DNA of 40,838 bases from DATMNI01 sp035570275. GTDB lineage: Bacteria; Acidobacteriota; Terriglobia; Bryobacterales; Bryobacteraceae. The stretch lies in contig DATMNI010000385.1 in NCBI GenBank assembly GCA_035570275.1, positions 1-40,838 on the forward strand, written 5' to 3'. The translations under genes and the position numbers were made by a program. Below are positions 31,157-38,547 of the stretch, one piece after another (positions within the stretch are counted from its first letter, which is position 1; each line of letters opens with the position of its first letter). The notes below the pieces were generated by a model. It did not search any database. It saw nothing but the letters and a program-made list of their open reading frames with translations, and had not been told where the DNA came from.

Positions 31157-31953
31157 CGGTGGGCCAGGCGGAACTCATAAATCACCGGGCCCGTGAGCGG
31201 CGCCTGGGAAGAGATGACGGCCGTGTTCTTCTGGCGCATGAAGAGCAGATCGCGCGGGGGGCCTTCCTGGCCGGCGTGCAGGGCTGGAGCCATGGCCGCA
31301 GTGAGGTTCTGTGGAATCACCGCATCGCGCGGCACCAGCTTGGGGCCGGCCGAAGAATCGATGCAATCGCCGCGGGCGCGCAAAATGGCGTCATCGCACC
31401 GCGGAATCAAGGTCGGAGGCGAGGTGCTCTTTTCCGAAGGCAGCTTTTCCGACGGCAGCGGCTGATATCGCGGCGTCTCTCCGGTGAGCCGTGCCGGAGT
31501 CACCAGCCAGTACACAACCTCGTGGCCGGCCGGGCCGGCGATGCGGAACACCGTCGAAGTGGATGGCACCTGGTATTGCTTGCCGGCCAGGAGACGGTTG
31601 TCCATGCCGGTTTCGTCGCGCGGGAAGAGTTGCTCGTACGTACCCGACGTGCTCTGGTTCATCACGTACAAGTAGCCGTCGAAGTTGGTGCGGTATTGGA
31701 AGCGGACACGGTCGCCCTGCGCCAGCACCAGGCCAGGGTCGATGGTCTGCCACGTGCCGCCGGCATCCAGCCGCTCCAGCAGGATCTCCATGCGGTGGTG
31801 GCCTTCCGTCATTGTGCGGGACTGGCCGAAGGCGGCCGCGGAGAGCGCTGCCGTGTAGAGTACTACCGTGTAGAGTACTGCGGCAAGGGCCGGCCTCCAG
31901 GTAGTGCACGACCTCCAGGTGATGCAGGACCTGCAGGGGGCGTCGGGAATCAT
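31153..31953 (-). CDS. DUF4384 secreted protein, second operon gene
   Basis: The 266-residue product has an N-terminal hydrophobic region (ALAAVLYTVVLYTAALSAAA) ending AFGQ, a signal peptide or anchor. The DUF4384 core is VLAQGDRVRFQYRTNFDGYL, YVMNQSTSGTYEQLFPRD, and AGKQYQVPSTSTVFRI, ending with FRIAGPAGHEVVYWL. The fold is beta-sandwich-like and is found next to, or fused to, caspase-like and kinase domains in bacteria; no enzymatic motif is known. The N-terminus contains two in-frame micro-duplications (18 and 15 bases), giving RSCITW/RSCTTW-type and VLYTV/VLYTA pairs. The start overlaps the upstream gene (ATGA) and the end overlaps the caspase gene (GTGA), so the three are translationally coupled. 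Confidence 0.82.
   Translation of the reverse strand: MIPDAPCRSCITWRSCTTWRPALAAVLYTVVLYTAALSAAAFGQSRTMTEGHHRMEILLERLDAGGTWQTIDPGLVLAQGDRVRFQYRTNFDGYLYVMNQSTSGTYEQLFPRDETGMDNRLLAGKQYQVPSTSTVFRIAGPAGHEVVYWLVTPARLTGETPRYQPLPSEKLPSEKSTSPPTLIPRCDDAILRARGDCIDSSAGPKLVPRDAVIPQNLTAAMAPALHAGQEGPPRDLLFMRQKNTAVISSQAPLTGPVIYEFRLAHR
31851..31880 (-). repeat. 15-base tandem duplication in the DUF4384 signal region
   Basis: CCGTGTAGAGTACTA and CCGTGTAGAGTACTG are adjacent copies differing at the last base. The duplication keeps the frame and doubles a hydrophobic pentapeptide (VLYTV, VLYTA) in the signal region, lengthening it. Confidence 0.85.
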
Positions 31954-32948
31954 TGATGCACCAGGCTCAGATCGGCAACCACGCGCGAACTGGAACTGCC
32001 CGTCGGGTTGACTACATAGACGGCGGTTTCCTTCTTATCGCCGGGACTCGCCGGCGTCACCTTCTCGATGATGAGATCGCGGGCATAGGCGTTTCGCATG
32101 CGGCCCACGGTGTCATTGTCGATATTCTGGTTGGAAGCCATGATCAACTGCTTGGACGATTCGTCGGACCTGACACCGTCTACGCGATGCTGGCCAGCAT
32201 CTCCGGCGGGCTTGCCCTGGAGCGAATAAATCATTTTTTCCAGGTCGGGCTCGGGCTGGCGCGAAAGAATGATGAAAAGCTTTTCGGCGCCGGCCGTTTC
32301 GTCGAACACCATCCGGTGCTGTTCGGAGGGCAGTGTGTAGGCGTGCAGGCTCTCCACGCGGTTGTTGCCGTTTTCGACTTCGGATGACGGGAAGATGGGC
32401 TTCCACGTGCCACTGGAACCCTGATTAATAATGTAAAGATAGCCGGGATTGTTAGCCTCCACCTTCAACTGGATGCGGTCGCCGGCGTGAAATACGGTAT
32501 CGGGGGCCGCTTCCACGGTGCTGCTGCCGGCGACTCTCAGAATGGTATAGCGCAAGCCAAGGGCGGGTTCGGGAGCGGCTCCGGGTGCGGCTCCAAGTCC
32601 ATTGGCGGAACTGGTCCTGGCTGCATTCGAAGAGGCGTTAGTGACCTGGCCGCCATCGGGCAGATTGGTGTGATCGGCGCGCGGGACGGCGGGCGGTCTG
32701 TTGTCCGCCCCGGCCACTTCGACGGGCTGAGGCGTGGTCTTTTGCCGCCGCGGTACCGTTTTAGGCGTTACTTTCGAAGCGTCAGTCTTAGGCGCTGAGG
32801 CCGGAGCCTGCACGGCGGCATAGAATAGCTCGCGAGCGCTAAGGTGTGCGCCAAGGTCCTTCTTCTTCGGACTATCCTGCGCGGACAAAGCCAACGCCAG
32901 ACCGGCGGCGGCGCAGAGCGAAACGAGAGATCGTGAGGTGAGCGGCAT
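31950..32948 (-). CDS. DUF4384 secreted protein, first operon gene
   Basis: The 332-residue product has a signal peptide (MPLTSRSLVSLCAAAGLALA, cleavage near LSAQ). A low-complexity Pro/Ala/Thr-rich linker covers residues 45-125. The DUF4384 core spans about 130-240: ILRVAGSSTVEAAPDTVFHA, then DRIQLKVEANNPGYLYIINQ, GSSGTWKPIFP, and FIILSRQPEPDLEK. It is a homologue of the next gene's product with a shared order of motifs (GDR, GYLY, NQ.S.GT, FP), so the pair probably arose by duplication. It is first gene of the caspase operon. The protein is likely periplasmic or surface-attached. Function is unknown. Confidence 0.82.
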   Translation of the reverse strand: MPLTSRSLVSLCAAAGLALALSAQDSPKKKDLGAHLSARELFYAAVQAPASAPKTDASKVTPKTVPRRQKTTPQPVEVAGADNRPPAVPRADHTNLPDGGQVTNASSNAARTSSANGLGAAPGAAPEPALGLRYTILRVAGSSTVEAAPDTVFHAGDRIQLKVEANNPGYLYIINQGSSGTWKPIFPSSEVENGNNRVESLHAYTLPSEQHRMVFDETAGAEKLFIILSRQPEPDLEKMIYSLQGKPAGDAGQHRVDGVRSDESSKQLIMASNQNIDNDTVGRMRNAYARDLIIEKVTPASPGDKKETAVYVVNPTGSSSSRVVADLSLVHQ

Positions 32949-33078
32949 TAGCGGTTCCTATTGGTTCCGGTCCCCGTGGGCCGGACCTCCCTTGTCTCTA
33001 CGATATCACCGGCACCAGCGCACGGAACGCCAAACCAAAGATAGGGTACTAGCCCAGGCTACCTGGAACAAGACCCGT

Positions 33079-33471
33079 TCAGCCCGCTTCCGACCCAATC
33101 AGGAGATCGAGGCCGGCAGCGTCGGCGAACGCCCGGAAATCCCGGTCCCGCGTAAGCAGAGGAATCCCGTGATCAATACAGCTTTGGGCGATCAGGGCAT
33201 CGCCGAGGCGCGCCTTGCGGCGCTTTGCCAGCACCCGCGCCCGCAACTCGCCTGCCCGTTGCCAATAGCCAGGCCCAATCTCTATGAGCGGCAGTTCCGA
33301 GAGAGTCTGTGAAACCTCTGAAGAAAGCTTCGGGGCACTCAATAGTTCGGTGAGCACAACGGGCACCATTAACACCTGCCGGTCCTGCAGCGCCTTATCG
33401 AGCAGTTCCGCGTCCTCGCCGCCATCTCCTTGCAGGAAGGCGATCCAGGTGCTGGTGTCGACCGCGATCAT
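33079..33471 (-). CDS. vapC: VapC-like PIN-domain toxin
   Basis: The 130-residue PIN-domain ribonuclease has the four conserved acidic residues: Asp5 (MIAVDTSTWI), Glu42 (VVLTELLSAP), Asp91 (ARLGDALIAQ) and Asp109 (PLLTRDRDFRAF). VapC toxins cleave tRNA or rRNA using magnesium bound by this acidic cluster. It lies downstream of the cognate antitoxin gene, from which it is separated by 49 bases containing an 18-base tandem repeat. Confidence 0.9.
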   Translation of the reverse strand: MIAVDTSTWIAFLQGDGGEDAELLDKALQDRQVLMVPVVLTELLSAPKLSSEVSQTLSELPLIEIGPGYWQRAGELRARVLAKRRKARLGDALIAQSCIDHGIPLLTRDRDFRAFADAAGLDLLIGSEAG

Positions 33472-33485
33472 CTGTCGACCGCGTT

Positions 33486-33521
33486 CAACTGTCCACTGCG
33501 GATCAACTGTCCACTGCGGAT
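33486..33521. repeat. 18-base tandem duplication between vapB and vapC
   Basis: CAACTGTCCACTGCGGAT occurs twice, perfectly, in tandem, with the start of a third copy (CAACGGTC). It fills the gap between the antitoxin stop and the toxin start, where such genes normally overlap. Confidence 0.9.
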
Positions 33522-33730
33522 CAACGGTCGGCCTTCAACTCGGCTAACGTGCGCGTGAAGCGAACCTTGCCCCGGAGTTGGCGCAGCCGCGCGTAGGCCT
33601 GCGATGCCGCCACTAGCTGCAGGCCGGTACGAACGGTCTGGGTGATGCCGCCGCCGCTGGCTCGTTGTGCCTTTTCCAGAAGCTCCGGTGGCACTTCGAC
33701 GGTGATCTTACGCGCTGTCTGTGTTTCCAT
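33521..33730 (-). CDS. vapB: VapB-like ribbon-helix-helix antitoxin
   Basis: The 69-residue protein starts at ATG 33730 (METQTARKITVEVPPELLEK). An upstream in-frame ATG (33784) gives a less likely extension. The N-terminal ribbon-helix-helix (KITVEVPPELLEKAQRASGG, then ITQTVRTGLQLV) binds DNA; the C-terminal arginine-rich tail (YARLRQLRGKVRFTRTLAEL) would wrap around the PIN toxin. The antitoxin precedes the toxin, as in vapBC loci. Confidence 0.85.
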   Translation of the reverse strand: METQTARKITVEVPPELLEKAQRASGGGITQTVRTGLQLVAASQAYARLRQLRGKVRFTRTLAELKADR

Positions 33731-33841
33731 GACGATTGAGTATACCATACCAGATACCAGCATTGAATATGGGCTTGCGATCATTTGCCGCTCACAGACA
33801 GGCGGCAGACAACCCTCGACATAACCGCCCTCCGAAGAGTG

Positions 33842-35110
33842 CTAATGGGAACGGCTGCTGTTAGTCGCCTTCAGCGCCACGGCCCAGGCCGCGGCAGGTA
33901 CTACCATGATGCAGCCAACGAAGACGGCGAAGGTGCGGGCGGGTACGCCAAGATCGATGGCTACGCCTGCGAGGTAACTGCTGGCGGAAATGCCCATCAT
34001 GCAGAGGCCGTAGTCGGCGGAGAAGACGCGGCCGCGAAAGCGATCCTCGGTATAGATCTGGAGCAGCGTGCTGGAGAACACCCAGTTGGTGGATGACCCG
34101 GCGTGGGCGGCGATCACCGCCAGGATGGCAATGGGGAGAGACGTGGATGTGCCAAGGCCGATGTAACCGGCGGCCGCCAGCAGGAAGCCAAAAAGAATCC
34201 CGGTGCGCAAGCGGGATTGGCGTTCCCCAGCCCAGCGCACGCTCACCAGCGGGCCGAGCAGCGCGCCGGCGCCGCGCGCACCCATCAGCATGCTCATGCC
34301 GAGCATGGCGCCGCGGGCATGGTCCAGGCCGGCTAGTTTTGCCGGGAAAACGCGTTCGCCCAGGATGGGGAGCAGCACGTTGTTGGCGCCCAGCAGGCCG
34401 ATACCGAGCTTGACGAAAACGGTGGCGAAGAGGCGCGGTTCGGAGCGGATGTAGCGCATGCCCTCCAGCACCGGAGTGAAGTCCGCCAGGTCGCGTAAGC
34501 TGAGCGGCGGCTGGCCGGCGGCATGCGGCTCGGTAAAATCCATGCGGCCGATGAGCCAGGCCGAGGCCAGGAAGGAGACGGCGTTGAGTACGAATACCGC
34601 GTCGCGGCCGAGCCATACCGCTACCAGCCCGCCGAGCGAGGCGCCGGCGGCCAGACAGAACGACCATGTAATCGAAGCCAGCGCGTTGGCGGCGAGCACC
34701 TGGTGTTCCGGGACGATGTTGGGGATCGCCGAACTGTGAGCCGGCTCGAAAAACGCCGCGCCCACGGTTTCGACGAACAGCAGCGGGAATACCAGCCATA
34801 CCATGCCCGGCGTGCGCACTGCCAGCATTCCCAGCACCACGAAAAAGCGCGCGACGTCGGCGCCGATCATGATGGCCTTACGGCTGATACGGTCGTTGAT
34901 CACGCCCGCGGTTGGCGCGGCCAGGGTGCTGGGCAGCACCTGCAGGACTACGGCCAGGCCGACCGCCTGTGCCTTGTTGCCGGTGAGATCGAGGAGGAGA
35001 TGATAAACGGCCAACGCATAAAACCAGTCGCCCAGTTCGCTGACCACCTGGGCGATCCAGAGCAGGCGATAGTTGCGGTTGTGGCGGAGGAGCGCGATGT
35101 ACTGGCGCAC
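33842..35110 (-). CDS. MFS exporter (MFS_3, EntS-like)
   Basis: The 422-residue inner-membrane transporter has about twelve hydrophobic segments. MRQYIALLRHNRNYRLLWIA and VVSELGDWFYALAVYHLLLD are the MFS_3 start; APTAGVINDRISRKAIMIGA is the loop 2-3 motif; LVFVETVGAAFFEPAHSSA-type TM4-5 sequence and YTEDRFRGRVFSADYG (central family motif near TM10) follow. Members export siderophores, macrolides or other small molecules; the substrate here is unknown. It starts 21 bases downstream of trpS on the same strand, so the two are probably co-transcribed. Confidence 0.85.
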   Translation of the reverse strand: MRQYIALLRHNRNYRLLWIAQVVSELGDWFYALAVYHLLLDLTGNKAQAVGLAVVLQVLPSTLAAPTAGVINDRISRKAIMIGADVARFFVVLGMLAVRTPGMVWLVFPLLFVETVGAAFFEPAHSSAIPNIVPEHQVLAANALASITWSFCLAAGASLGGLVAVWLGRDAVFVLNAVSFLASAWLIGRMDFTEPHAAGQPPLSLRDLADFTPVLEGMRYIRSEPRLFATVFVKLGIGLLGANNVLLPILGERVFPAKLAGLDHARGAMLGMSMLMGARGAGALLGPLVSVRWAGERQSRLRTGILFGFLLAAAGYIGLGTSTSLPIAILAVIAAHAGSSTNWVFSSTLLQIYTEDRFRGRVFSADYGLCMMGISASSYLAGVAIDLGVPARTFAVFVGCIMVVPAAAWAVALKATNSSRSH

Positions 35111-35131
35111 GGGCGTTAGGTTTACGGGGCG

Positions 35132-36115
35132 TTACGTATATAGCCCCATGCGTTCCTTCACCAGCCGCACCGTGTCATTGGCGATGGGCGCGACGCGTTC
35201 GGCGCCTTCCCGCAGGACGGCGGCAAGATACCCGGGGTCCGAGATAATCTGACGGTACCGCTGCTGGAACGGCTCCAGATGAGCGATCACCATTTCGGCG
35301 ACTTGCTTCTTGAAATCGCCGTAGCGCAGGCCGGTAAACTGGAGCTTCATCTGGTCGTCGGTTGTGCCTGAGAAGGCCTGGTAGATGGTAAGCAGGTTCA
35401 TCACACCGGGGCCGGCGGTTGCAAAATCCACGGCCGGATTGGAATCCGTGGTGGCGCGCATGAGCGTCTTGCGAATTTTATCCGGCGGGTCGAGCAGCGC
35501 GACCGCATGACCCGCGCCGGTGGCCGACTTGCTCATTTTTTGCGTGGGGTCGTCGAGGCCCATCACGCGCGCACCCACGGCCGGCAGACTGGTGCCCGGC
35601 ACCACGAAGGTTTCGCCGTAGAGTGAATTAAATCGCTGGGCAATGTCGCGGGTGAGTTCCAGGTGCTGGGCCTGGTCTTCGCCCACCGGCACGATGCCGG
35701 CCTGGTAGAGCATGATGTCGGCGGCCATCAGGACCGGGTATTGCAGCAGACCATCGCTCGTCGACTCCTGCTTCGCGGCCTTGGCCTTGTACTGCGTCAT
35801 GCGCTCCAGCCAGCCGACGGGCGTGACGCAGGTAAGCATCCAGGCAAGCTCGGCGTGCGCCGGCACCGCCGATTGGACCATAATGGAAGACACCCCGGGG
35901 TCGATGCCTGCCGCCAGATAGAGGCCGGCAATCTCGGCGATTTTTCCGCGAAGCTCGGCCGGGTCCTGATAGACTGTTACCGCGTGCAGGTCAACGATGC
36001 AGAAGATGCAATCGTAATCCTGCTGGATGCGGACCCAGTTCTTGAGGGCTCCCAGATAGTTTCCGATGTGAAGATTTCCGGACGGCTGCATGCCGGAAAA
36101 GACTCGTGTTTTCAT
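35132..36115 (-). CDS. trpS: Tryptophanyl-tRNA synthetase
   Basis: The 327-residue class I aminoacyl-tRNA synthetase charges tRNA(Trp). MKTRVFSGMQPSGNLHIGNY contains the first signature (HIGN), and DDPTQKMSKSATGAGHAV the KMSKS loop. The tryptophan pocket region VPVGEDQAQHLELTRDIA and the C-terminal helical anticodon-binding part (KKQVAEMVIAHLEPFQQRYR) are present. The length is normal. Start ATG 36115 lies in a local tandem duplication that repeats its first codons. Essential housekeeping gene, divergent from rlmD. Confidence 0.96.
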   Translation of the reverse strand: MKTRVFSGMQPSGNLHIGNYLGALKNWVRIQQDYDCIFCIVDLHAVTVYQDPAELRGKIAEIAGLYLAAGIDPGVSSIMVQSAVPAHAELAWMLTCVTPVGWLERMTQYKAKAAKQESTSDGLLQYPVLMAADIMLYQAGIVPVGEDQAQHLELTRDIAQRFNSLYGETFVVPGTSLPAVGARVMGLDDPTQKMSKSATGAGHAVALLDPPDKIRKTLMRATTDSNPAVDFATAGPGVMNLLTIYQAFSGTTDDQMKLQFTGLRYGDFKKQVAEMVIAHLEPFQQRYRQIISDPGYLAAVLREGAERVAPIANDTVRLVKERMGLYT

Positions 36116-36155
36116 GGCACTCGTGTTTTCATGGTAGAGGTACGGTTTTCATGGT
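36102..36155. repeat. Tandem duplication of the trpS start region
   Basis: ACTCGTGTTTTCATGGC (36102-36118) is followed by ACTCGTGTTTTCATGGT (36119-36135) and a partial third unit ending GTTTTCATGGT (to 36155). Each unit carries CAT, the complement of the trpS start ATG, and, on the plus strand, an ATG or GTG usable by rlmD. It spans the whole trpS-rlmD gap. Confidence 0.85.
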
Positions 36156-37371
36156 AGGTACGGGAACAAGTCTTATCGTAAGCAATTTTGAAGTGACGGT
36201 GGAAAAGCTGGTCTACGGCGGCGATGGCCTGGCGCGTCTGGAGGGCCGCGTGGTGTTCGCGCCTTTCGTGCTTCCGGGCGAGCGCATCCGGGCCCGGGCG
36301 GAGCGGCAAAAGACGGGACTGGTGCGCGCCCGGATGCTGGAAGTGCTGGAAGCGGCTCCCGAACGAGTGGCGGCGCCGTGCCCGGCATTTGGGCGCTGCG
36401 GCGGCTGCCACTATCAGCACGCGCCGTACGAGTATCAGCTTGCGGCCAAGCGCGCGATCCTGGTGGAAGAGTTGCGGAGGCTCGGGAAGTTGGATGCCCC
36501 GGAACAGATCCACGTGGTGGCGGCCGAACCGTTCGGCTACCGCAACCGGGTGCAATTGCACGTAGAGGAAACGCGCATCGGTTACCTGGAGGGGCGGTCG
36601 CACCGCCTGTGCGAGACGGGCGGGTGCCCTGTGGGGTCGCCAAAGATCGAGGAAGCGATTCGCGCTTTGCACGAGATGGCCCGCGATTCCCGTTGGCCGC
36701 GCTTTGTGCGGGCGATTGAGATCTTCACCGACGAGGGACAGGTGCAGTTGAACGTGCTCGAAACCGAGCGGCCGGTGGCCCGGCGCTTTTTCGATTGGGC
36801 CGGCGCCAGGATCCCGGGCCTGGTGGAAGGCGCGCTGGACTACCAGAGCCAGTTCCGCGTGAGCAGCAATTCGTTTTTCCAGATCAACCGGTTTCTGCTG
36901 GACCGGTTAGTGGAAACGGCGCTGGAAGGCGCGGAGGGCGAAACGGCGCTCGACCTGTACGCCGGAGTCGGCCTGATCTCGCTGCCTCTGGCGCGGCGGT
37001 TTCGCACGGTGACGGCGGTGGAATCCGGATCGGGCGCGGTCCGCGACTTGCAGTTCAACGCCGAACGGGCCGGCGCCCGGAATCTGTCGGCGCGGCAGCA
37101 AACGGCCGAGGAGTGCCTGGCCACGCTGGAAACCGCGCCGGACTTCGTGCTGCTGGATCCGCCGCGGTCGGGCCTGGGCAAAGCGGTGGTCAACCGGATC
37201 ATTGAGTTGATGCCGAGGCAGGTAACTATCGTGGCCTGCGACCCAGCCACATTGGCGCGAGATCTGGCCGGGCTGGTGGCGGCGGGCTATCGAATCGAGC
37301 GCATGACCCTGGTGGATCTGTTCCCGCAGACGTTTCATCTGGAGACGGTGGTGGCGCTGAGAGCAAGCTAG
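36151..37371 (+). CDS. rlmD: 23S rRNA m5U methyltransferase, RlmD-like
   Basis: The product is about 406 residues from ATG 36151; a GTG at 36106 in the same frame lies in the duplicated region. It is of the TrmA/RlmD family, which methylates C5 of uridine in rRNA or tRNA. An N-terminal TRAM-like domain (VEKLVYGGDGLARLEGRVVF) is followed by the 4Fe-4S ligands in CPAFGRCGGCHYQH and a fourth Cys in LCETGGCP. The SAM site is LDLYAGVGLISLPLARRF; LLDPPRSGLGKAV and IVACDPATLARDL hold the catalytic Cys (family SCNPATLARD). A dedicated RlmD assignment rather than RlmCD or TrmA is by general resemblance. Confidence 0.88.
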   Translation: MVGTGTSLIVSNFEVTVEKLVYGGDGLARLEGRVVFAPFVLPGERIRARAERQKTGLVRARMLEVLEAAPERVAAPCPAFGRCGGCHYQHAPYEYQLAAKRAILVEELRRLGKLDAPEQIHVVAAEPFGYRNRVQLHVEETRIGYLEGRSHRLCETGGCPVGSPKIEEAIRALHEMARDSRWPRFVRAIEIFTDEGQVQLNVLETERPVARRFFDWAGARIPGLVEGALDYQSQFRVSSNSFFQINRFLLDRLVETALEGAEGETALDLYAGVGLISLPLARRFRTVTAVESGSGAVRDLQFNAERAGARNLSARQQTAEECLATLETAPDFVLLDPPRSGLGKAVVNRIIELMPRQVTIVACDPATLARDLAGLVAAGYRIERMTLVDLFPQTFHLETVVALRAS

Positions 37372-37407
37372 CAGGCCATAAGTTTTGCGGCCAAGCCGCG
37401 CTGGCCC

Positions 37408-38436
37408 TTAGGCGGTGACCAGGTCGTCGGCGTAATGGTGCGCCATCTCGGAGAGCGGGATGGGGCTATAGTCGCCGGCATGACCGGCCTGGCCGAATTG
37501 CGTCATGCGCAGCGCCACCACTTTCTTCATGGCATCGCGGGCCGGTTTCATGTAGCTTCGCGGGTCGAACTCTTCCGGTTTCTCCGCGAAGACCTTGCGG
37601 ATGGCGCCCGTAATCGCCAGGCGGTTGTCGGTATCGACGTTGATCTTGCGCACGCCGTTCTTGATGCCCAGTTGGATTTCTTCCACCGGCACGCCCCATG
37701 TCGGCCGCAATTTGCCGCCGTACTGGTTGATGATATCCTGCAGGTCCTTGGGCACGCTGGAGGAGCCGTGCATCACCAGGTGTACGTTGGGCAGCCGCTT
37801 GTGGATCTCGATCAGCGTCGCCATCTTCAGGGTTTCGCCGGTCGGCTTGGAACTGAACTTGTAAGCGCCGTGGCTGGTGCCGATGGCGATCGCCAGTGCG
37901 TCCAGGCCCGTCTGATTCACGAATTCCACGGCCTGCTCCGGGTCGGTCAGGTGGCTCAATCCGTCGCCGCCGGCGCCGTGGCCGTCTTCGATGCCGCCCA
38001 GGCAGCCGATCTCGCCTTCCACCGTCACGCCCTTGGCGTGCGCCAGTTCCACTACCTCGCGCGTCACCTTCACGTTGTACTCAAAGCTCGATGGCGTCTT
38101 GCCGTCTTCCAGCAGCGAGCCATCCATCATCACGCTGGTGAAGCCCATGTCGATCGCCGATTTGCAGGTGGCCACGCTGTTGCCGTGATCCAGGTGCAGC
38201 ACCGTCGGAATCTCCGGATAGATCTCCGTGGCCGCCAGCATCAAGTGATACAGGAAACGGTCCTGTGCATAGGCGCGAGCGCCGCGGCTCGCCTGCACGA
38301 TCACCGGCGATTTGGTTTCCCGCGCCGCTTCCATGATCGATTGAATGTTTTCCATGTTGTTGACGTTGAACGCGCCCACACCATACCCGCCCTTCGATGC
38401 TTCGTCGAGTAGCTGCCGCATTGAGACTAATGGCAT
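37408..38436 (-). CDS. fba: Class II fructose-bisphosphate aldolase
   Basis: The 342-residue zinc enzyme of glycolysis/gluconeogenesis interconverts fructose 1,6-bisphosphate with DHAP and glyceraldehyde 3-phosphate. VGAFNVNNMENIQSIMEAA is the family start; VLHLDHGNS carries the zinc ligand and catalytic Asp, VEGEIGCLGGIEDG the second ligand region, IAIGTSHGAYKF the cation-binding glycines and His, VMHGSSSVP the third His, and INVDTDNRLA the substrate loop. A good AAGGAG lies 11 bases ahead of ATG 38436. It is divergent from phosphoglucomutase (start-to-start 111 bases), so the two sugar-phosphate genes may share regulation. Convergent with rlmD. Confidence 0.95.
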   Translation of the reverse strand: MPLVSMRQLLDEASKGGYGVGAFNVNNMENIQSIMEAARETKSPVIVQASRGARAYAQDRFLYHLMLAATEIYPEIPTVLHLDHGNSVATCKSAIDMGFTSVMMDGSLLEDGKTPSSFEYNVKVTREVVELAHAKGVTVEGEIGCLGGIEDGHGAGGDGLSHLTDPEQAVEFVNQTGLDALAIAIGTSHGAYKFSSKPTGETLKMATLIEIHKRLPNVHLVMHGSSSVPKDLQDIINQYGGKLRPTWGVPVEEIQLGIKNGVRKINVDTDNRLAITGAIRKVFAEKPEEFDPRSYMKPARDAMKKVVALRMTQFGQAGHAGDYSPIPLSEMAHHYADDLVTA

Positions 38437-38547
38437 TTCGAATTATTCTCCTTGGATTACCAAATCCGTGAATTAGTGTCCGAATTCGCTAACTTCACGC
38501 TAACATGATTGCGCAAAAACGGGCAAACGGGTGCTAATTTGGTTCTC

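Noticed and set aside
37372..37407. Terminator between the convergent rlmD and fba genes
   Set aside because: A GCGGC-CAA-GCCGC hairpin is present, but no T-run follows on either strand.
37435..38412. 325-codon plus-strand frame across the aldolase
   Set aside because: It is antisense to an intact class II aldolase with all zinc ligands.
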